This document shows positions 58,961 through 64,000 of a stretch of DNA of 64,000 nt, piece by piece. The translations under genes were made by a program, and so were the position numbers. The notes beneath the pieces were generated by a model. It was not told where the DNA came from and did no database searches. It saw nothing but the letters and a program-made list of their open reading frames with translations. Each line of letters opens with the position of its first letter. Position 1 is the first letter of the stretch. Source of the DNA: JAIBAJ01 sp965284645 (lineage in GTDB: Bacteria; Bacteroidota; Bacteroidia; JAIBAJ01); contig OZ260106.1 of NCBI GenBank assembly GCA_965284645.1, positions 3,472,001 to 3,536,000 on the forward strand. Reading direction: 5' to 3'.

Positions 58961-60322
58961 AAACCTTCCAAAAATATTTCCCAGCAACTCATCGGTTGAC
59001 ACAGTCCCGGTGATCTCACCCAAGTGAAACAAGGCTTTGCGAATATCAATGGCTACAAAATCATTGGAAATCCCCCCTTCTATTCCGTTCAATACCTCTG
59101 CTAAGGCTTGATCGGCTTTAAACAAGGAATCATAATGGCGAACATTGGTAACAATGGTGCTTCCTTTCGCAGGTTTATTTCCAACCTTTTTCACCATCTC
59201 TTGCACCAAGCCATCCAAGCCTGTTCCACTTTTTGCCGAAATTACCAAAGCCTCCGGGAATTGTAGGGTATATTTTCCCAAAACCTCCTTGTCAACCACA
59301 TCGCATTTATTAAATACCAGCAACAATTCCGCTTCTTTCCTTACTTCCTGGTTCACACTGGCCCATATAGCTTCTAACCCTTCCAAACTGGTTCGGGTTA
59401 AATCTACCAAAACCATAACCAAGGCCGCACTGCGTATTTTATCGAAGGTACGCTCGATTCCCAACAACTCAATAGTATCAACCGTTTTTCGAATACCGGC
59501 CGTATCGATAAACCTAAAGCGTATACCTTCTAACACCACTTCATCCTCAATGGTATCACGCGTGGTTCCTGCAATATCCGAAACAATGGCTCTTTCTTCG
59601 TTTAACAAGGCATTCAACAAGGTTGATTTACCCACATTTGGCTCTCCGGCAATCGCTACAGGAACCCCATTCTTTATGGCATTGCCAAAACGAAAAGAAG
59701 CCAATAACTTACCAATCCCTTGGCGTATATTCCCTACCAGTTGTTTTAGTTGTTCCCGATCGGCAAATTCAACATCTTCTTGACTAAAATCCAGTTCCAA
59801 TTCAATCAAAGCAGCAAAATGAACCAAGCTATCCCGTAATTGGGCTAAATCATTTGAAAAACCACCTCTCATTTGGTGAAGAGCAACCTGATGCGATGCT
59901 TCATTTTCAGCCGCTATCAAATCGGCAACGGCTTCGGCCTGTAACAAATCCTTTTTTCCGTTCAAAAAGGCTCGCATGGTAAATTCACCTGGACCAGCCA
60001 TCCTGGCACCTTTCTGAATGAGCAATTCTAAAATCCGCTGCTGTATAAACTGAGAACCATGACAAGCAATTTCGGCTACATCTTCACCCGTATAGGAAAA
60101 AGGCGATCGAAATACACTCACCAATACCTCATCAACCAACTGTTCATCCTCGTAGATATTTCCATACAGGATGGTATTCCCTTTCGCTTCGGATACTCTT
60201 TTCTTTCCCCTAAAAACCAAATCAACTAAGGAAAAGCAATCCTTTCCACTAATTCGAATAACGGCAATGGCTCCTGGTCCTGAAGCCGTAGCAATGGCTA
60301 CAATTGATTCTTGTTGGTTCAC
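58946..60322 (-). CDS. mnmE: tRNA modification GTPase MnmE
   Basis: 458 residues. N-terminal folate-binding-like domain (SIVAIATASGPGAIAVIRISG), a helical domain, and an inserted G domain with G1 GEPNVGKSTLLNALL (about 225), switch II DTAGIRKT, and G4 NKCD. C-terminal motif GRFCIGK ends with the catalytic cysteine of the MnmE C-[I/L/V]-G-K box. Acts with MnmG to install cmnm5 groups on wobble uridine of tRNAs; cytoplasmic. Its last codons form the integration site of the 7.5 kb element, a location also used by other mobile elements (SGI1-type). Starts six bases after the stop of the large PKD protein gene. Confidence 0.96.
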   Translation of the reverse strand: MNQQESIVAIATASGPGAIAVIRISGKDCFSLVDLVFRGKKRVSEAKGNTILYGNIYEDEQLVDEVLVSVFRSPFSYTGEDVAEIACHGSQFIQQRILELLIQKGARMAGPGEFTMRAFLNGKKDLLQAEAVADLIAAENEASHQVALHQMRGGFSNDLAQLRDSLVHFAALIELELDFSQEDVEFADREQLKQLVGNIRQGIGKLLASFRFGNAIKNGVPVAIAGEPNVGKSTLLNALLNEERAIVSDIAGTTRDTIEDEVVLEGIRFRFIDTAGIRKTVDTIELLGIERTFDKIRSAALVMVLVDLTRTSLEGLEAIWASVNQEVRKEAELLLVFNKCDVVDKEVLGKYTLQFPEALVISAKSGTGLDGLVQEMVKKVGNKPAKGSTIVTNVRHYDSLFKADQALAEVLNGIEGGISNDFVAIDIRKALFHLGEITGTVSTDELLGNIFGRFCIGK

Positions 60323-60328
60323 TTTCCT

Positions 60329-63300
60329 TTACCGAATTACCGTTACTGAACCTGCATCTTTATAAAAGCTTGGTTTTATCTCTTTACCAGGCCAGAAATT
60401 TCCATCCTCAAACTCCGCTTCAATTTTCCAGAAATAAGCATCCAAAGGAACCGGCTCTCCCTTATAATAGCCATTCCAGCCTTCGGAGGGCATTCCGTTT
60501 TCTAACTTCCTTGATTCAAAAATCAAATTGCCCCAATCGTCCCAAATAGTTAAACGGTAATTTTTCAAGCCTTTACCTTTTGGTAAAAAGTAACGGGTTT
60601 CGCCATCTCCATCCAAAATTAAGGCATTGGGGACAAAAAGACCTCCGAAGAAATCAACCAAAATAGTCCTTCGCAAAGTATCGGTACAACCGTTAGCAGC
60701 GGTAACAATTAAAACAATTTCCTTGTTTCCCCAAAATTCATAGCGATGCGGAAAAGTATCATTAACGGTGGAGGTACTACCATCACCTAAATCCCAAAAA
60801 CTGGAAATTTGATCAACGGATTGATTGGTAAAATGAACAGTACCATCAATCAATGGCACAGTTTGCACGGAATAAGTAAAATCAGCCATTGGATTGGCCA
60901 AAACCCGAATCAAATTTGGAGAGAATAGGCTGCTCTGACATCCACCCAAACCTGTAATAGTCAAGTTTATGGAATAAATACCAGGTTGTTCAAACACATG
61001 AAAAGGTTGAACCACACTACTATTTTCTCCATCCCCAAATCCCCAGGAATAGGTAACTGCATTTTGGCTAATATTATTGAAAAGCACGAAAAAAGGTTCA
61101 CAACCAATTGGGTCGGAAACTGTAAAATTAGCCACTGGTGTAGGATAAACTGAATAGGTCTGACTTATAGAATCTCTGCATCCAAATGGCGAAACAGCTG
61201 TTAATTGAATGGAATAGTCACCCACTGTATCGTAAGTAACTTGACCTTGGGTGCTGCTGCCCAAATCTCCATTTCCATAGGTCCATTCATATTGCACCGC
61301 ACCGGCGCTTTGATTGGTAAAATCAACTTGAACCGGTGAAACACAAGACGAATCGGTGGTGGCTTCGAATTGGGGCACAGGAAGAGGTCTTACAATATGG
61401 TTCTGGAACAAGGTATCGGAGCAACCAAGCGCACTACCTACAATAAGTTGAACCACATAGCTTGAGTCGTTTGTATACAAATGTTGCGGATATTGAATAC
61501 TAGCAGTTGCACCATCGCCGAAATCCCAATTCCAAGAAATAATTGAACCCGACGGTATGGTTGAAACGTCAACAAAAACCGACGAATCCCTCAAACAAAC
61601 ATTATCCACTGTAAAATTGGCTATTGGCAAGGGGTTCACGATAACTTCCAAACGACTGGTATCGGTACAACCTTGATCGCTGGTGGCTACCGTTACAACT
61701 TCAAAAGTATCGGTAGTAGAATAGGTATAAATAGGATGCAGCGCATTTTGGGTATTTCCATCACCAAAATCCCAAACAACGGAGGCAACTGCGCCTTGTC
61801 CGATGGTCAGATTACCTGAAAAATCTACCCCTTGTCCAAAACAAACATCCTGAGCTGTTGCTTGCCAATTCGGTACAGCAAACACGACTGCCGAATGGAA
61901 AACAGTATCCGAACAACCGTTTTGTGAATTAAGAATCAATCGAACCGGATAGCTTCCAAAACCTGGAAAAAGAAAACTTGGATTGGTATCATTGGAGTTT
62001 CCTACCCCTCCAAAATCCCAATCATAAAATGAACTTAGGGTATCGTTTTGGGAAAGATTGTTAAACTGAACAGGGGTGCCATCGCAAACGGGAATAGAAT
62101 TAAATTCTGCAACTGGAGCTGGTTTTACAAAAATCCGAACAGTATCAGAATTTGAGCAAAGACCTTTGGTTATAGTAACTACATAATCGATGGTATCGGA
62201 AGGATTAGCTATTGGATTGTAAATGGTATCCGAGCTTAAAAAGTTATTTGGTGTCCATGTATAGCCTGTACCACCCGAGGCCAGCAGCTGAACTGATTGT
62301 CCGAAGCAAATGGTTTGATCCGGACCGGCATCCACAGGTAGGGGAGCAATGGCTATCGAATCTGTGGAAGTAACAGTAAAGGAACAGCCTGTATTTGCAT
62401 TCTCGAGCAGCAGGCCAGGTAAAAAGGAACCTAAATTCTGATACAAATGCGTCACCGTAGCACCTGTACCAATATTACCATCGCCAAAATCCCAGGTATA
62501 GTTTGTTGTGTTTTGGGCATTGGCTGTAAAGGTTATTAAATAAGGAGGACAGCCAAGAGTATCAGGATCGGTAGAAAAAGTGCCAAAAGGTCCGTTCACA
62601 GAAATCAAACTATCCAAAGTCAAGGAGTCGGTACAGCCATTTGTATTTACGACGGTTAAGGAAACAGGGAAATTGCCACTGGTAACAAAAAGGTGACCTG
62701 GGTTTTGAATTATTGAACTGGTTCCATCGCCGAAATCCCATTGCCAAGAAACGACATCCGGGCTTGATAAATCAGTAAAACTGGCTAATAATGGAGGACA
62801 ATTTGCATTGGTAGGAGCCGCTGAAAAATTTACAATAGGCAAAACAATTGAGATTAAATCAACCTGAATATTTTCCAAAGAACACCCGTTGGCATTAGTA
62901 ACAGTTAAGGACACCGTATAATTACCTGGGTTATTGTAAATATGGTCTGGATTAGTAAGAGTAGATGTCGTACCATCTCCAAAATTCCAAAAGAGCGTTA
63001 GGCCCGAATTATTAAACTGTCGATTAAAACTTATCTCTTGTCCTGGGCAAGGTGTTATATCATCCGCTGTAAAACCAGGAAGCGGTAACGGTAATATTAC
63101 CACAGCTCCATTCTGGGTAAATGAACCTGAACATCCTCCAGCATCAGAGGCAGTTAAAGTAACAGGATAATTTCCGGATTGGGTATAAACATGCGTTATA
63201 TTCTGACCTGTCCCAGAGGTTCCATCACCAAAATTCCAGTTCCATGAGGTAATTGGAACTGAACTTGAACCAGCAAAAGATGCAATGACTGAATCACATT

Positions 63301-64000
63301 GAAAAATGGTATCCACTGTAAAGGAAACAACTGGTCCTGAAACTACAATATAAGATTGTCTTATCAAGGTATCTCTACAAGTAGGACCATATCTAACAAT
63401 GACTGTTACATCATAAGTTCCTGGTTGAGTATAGACATGTGTTGGATTGGAACCTGTACCAGTACTTCCATCTCCAAAATCCCAAGTCCTACCTGTTATT
63501 CCGGTTCCTGTTAATTGAAAATTTACACTTAATGGAGCACATCCTACCGTTGGGGATGTAGCAATAAAAGAAGAAGAATTGGTAGTTAGGTTTAGTGACA
63601 AGGTATCCGTATCAGAGCATCCAGTTGTTGAATTTGTAACTGTTGAAAGAACTGTATACAAACCTGTAGTGGCATAAGTATGAGAAGGATCGGCTAATGT
63701 TGAAGTACTTCCGTCACCAAAATTCCAGCTATAAGAATCTGCCAGAATTGACGTATCGTTAAAAAAGACTGTTAATGGCGCCGTACAATCCTTCCTGAAA
63801 GTAAACCGGTTAACGGGAGCCAAAAGATATAAGAAGGAATCCCGAACCAAAGTATCCATGCAACCATTGTTACTGGCAATTAACCCAATACTAACGTATC
63901 CTGTATCTTCAAATGACAATTCTGGATTTTGACTAGTAGAAGCAGAAATACCATCCACTATCCAATTCCATTGATTTGAATTGGTGGAGAGGTTATTCAT
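60329..64000 (-). CDS. Very large PKD-repeat surface protein, T9SS type B sorting domain (N-terminal part beyond the window)
   Basis: The visible 1223 residues are open to the right window edge, so the protein is longer. At least twelve PKD-type repeats are readable, each with a W-x-F/L-G-D/N-G core (for example YSWNFGDGSTSTLADPSHTY and WQWDFGDGTSS), and there is one Ig-like segment with DAGPDQTICFGQSVQLLASG. The C-terminal ~95 residues match the gliding-motility-associated type B sorting domain: LFVPNALILDGDGETRYFLPKG, YRLTIWDDWGNLIFES, GWNGYYKGEPVPLDAYFWKI. Expected to be exported by the T9SS and to act as an adhesin-like surface protein. Six bases upstream of mnmE. Confidence 0.92.
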   Translation of the reverse strand: MNNLSTNSNQWNWIVDGISASTSQNPELSFEDTGYVSIGLIASNNGCMDTLVRDSFLYLLAPVNRFTFRKDCTAPLTVFFNDTSILADSYSWNFGDGSTSTLADPSHTYATTGLYTVLSTVTNSTTGCSDTDTLSLNLTTNSSSFIATSPTVGCAPLSVNFQLTGTGITGRTWDFGDGSTGTGSNPTHVYTQPGTYDVTVIVRYGPTCRDTLIRQSYIVVSGPVVSFTVDTIFQCDSVIASFAGSSSVPITSWNWNFGDGTSGTGQNITHVYTQSGNYPVTLTASDAGGCSGSFTQNGAVVILPLPLPGFTADDITPCPGQEISFNRQFNNSGLTLFWNFGDGTTSTLTNPDHIYNNPGNYTVSLTVTNANGCSLENIQVDLISIVLPIVNFSAAPTNANCPPLLASFTDLSSPDVVSWQWDFGDGTSSIIQNPGHLFVTSGNFPVSLTVVNTNGCTDSLTLDSLISVNGPFGTFSTDPDTLGCPPYLITFTANAQNTTNYTWDFGDGNIGTGATVTHLYQNLGSFLPGLLLENANTGCSFTVTSTDSIAIAPLPVDAGPDQTICFGQSVQLLASGGTGYTWTPNNFLSSDTIYNPIANPSDTIDYVVTITKGLCSNSDTVRIFVKPAPVAEFNSIPVCDGTPVQFNNLSQNDTLSSFYDWDFGGVGNSNDTNPSFLFPGFGSYPVRLILNSQNGCSDTVFHSAVVFAVPNWQATAQDVCFGQGVDFSGNLTIGQGAVASVVWDFGDGNTQNALHPIYTYSTTDTFEVVTVATSDQGCTDTSRLEVIVNPLPIANFTVDNVCLRDSSVFVDVSTIPSGSIISWNWDFGDGATASIQYPQHLYTNDSSYVVQLIVGSALGCSDTLFQNHIVRPLPVPQFEATTDSSCVSPVQVDFTNQSAGAVQYEWTYGNGDLGSSTQGQVTYDTVGDYSIQLTAVSPFGCRDSISQTYSVYPTPVANFTVSDPIGCEPFFVLFNNISQNAVTYSWGFGDGENSSVVQPFHVFEQPGIYSINLTITGLGGCQSSLFSPNLIRVLANPMADFTYSVQTVPLIDGTVHFTNQSVDQISSFWDLGDGSTSTVNDTFPHRYEFWGNKEIVLIVTAANGCTDTLRRTILVDFFGGLFVPNALILDGDGETRYFLPKGKGLKNYRLTIWDDWGNLIFESRKLENGMPSEGWNGYYKGEPVPLDAYFWKIEAEFEDGNFWPGKEIKPSFYKDAGSVTVIR

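Noticed and set aside
58894..59013. Short frame with a hydrophobic helix crossing the right attachment repeat
   Set aside because: It runs through the attachment site into the antisense of mnmE, which is secure on the minus strand; most likely accidental.

Overview
The window looks like a chromosomal segment of a member of the Bacteroidota. Several proteins end in type IX secretion (T9SS) sorting domains, both type A and the CHU_C-like type B. PKD, delta-60 and LRR-like surface proteins are present, several genes carry TAnnTTTG-type -7 promoter boxes, and GyrB, HemE, MnmE, DUF2721 and DUF4184 proteins have a Bacteroidota flavour. No rRNA, tRNA or CRISPR array was seen.

Layout. 1-3.6 kb: the end of a Y-family DNA polymerase followed by a short DnaE, an inducible mutagenesis pair. 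3.9-12.4 kb: housekeeping genes (CDP-alcohol phosphatidyltransferase, TauD-like dioxygenase, bile-acid/Na symporter family protein, Fur-type regulator, gyrB, a frameshifted AAA/DUF4143 ATPase, hemE, a DUF2721 protein). 12.6-17.7 kb: two T9SS cargo proteins around a repeat-rich convergent intergenic region. 17.9-36.8 kb: a giant HNOBA/PAS hybrid histidine kinase, divergent from a 12-gene exopolysaccharide operon. That operon begins with an Hpt protein, a receiver protein and a receiver-like/sugar-transferase fusion, then encodes export (TolC-like, Wzz-like), flippase, polymerase, four glycosyltransferases and a phosphoribosyltransferase-HAD fusion.

37.4-44.0 kb: the most interesting region, a compact AT-rich eight-gene operon. 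Order: TIR-like, dCTP-deaminase-like membrane protein, MazG-like, double TIR, SLOG, aGPT-PPlase/5hmdU-kinase-helical-type protein, TIR-like, Nmad2. It reads as a nucleotide-centred conflict (antiphage) system. It is bracketed by two long hairpins of the same design, each preceded by the same 13-base repeat. Next to it lies an IS91-type unit (HUH transposase plus tyrosine recombinase with a homopolymer frameshift) that appears to abut an attC-like hairpin.

46.7-50.7 kb: small membrane proteins, a PKD/T9SS protein, a DUF4184 protein and a response regulator. 51.5-59.0 kb: a 7.5 kb integrative element inserted in the 3' end of mnmE. It is bounded by an 18-base direct repeat, has paired integrase arm-site-like repeats at both ends, and carries an integrase, HTH/excisionase-like genes, a RepA-like helicase, a primase-like protein and an iteron-like dyad array. 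59-64 kb: mnmE and the C-terminal part of a very large PKD protein that runs off the window.

Scattered through the window are two families of intergenic repeats (five copies of one, three to four of the other) and two arrays of the same heptamer, each beginning in a stop codon.
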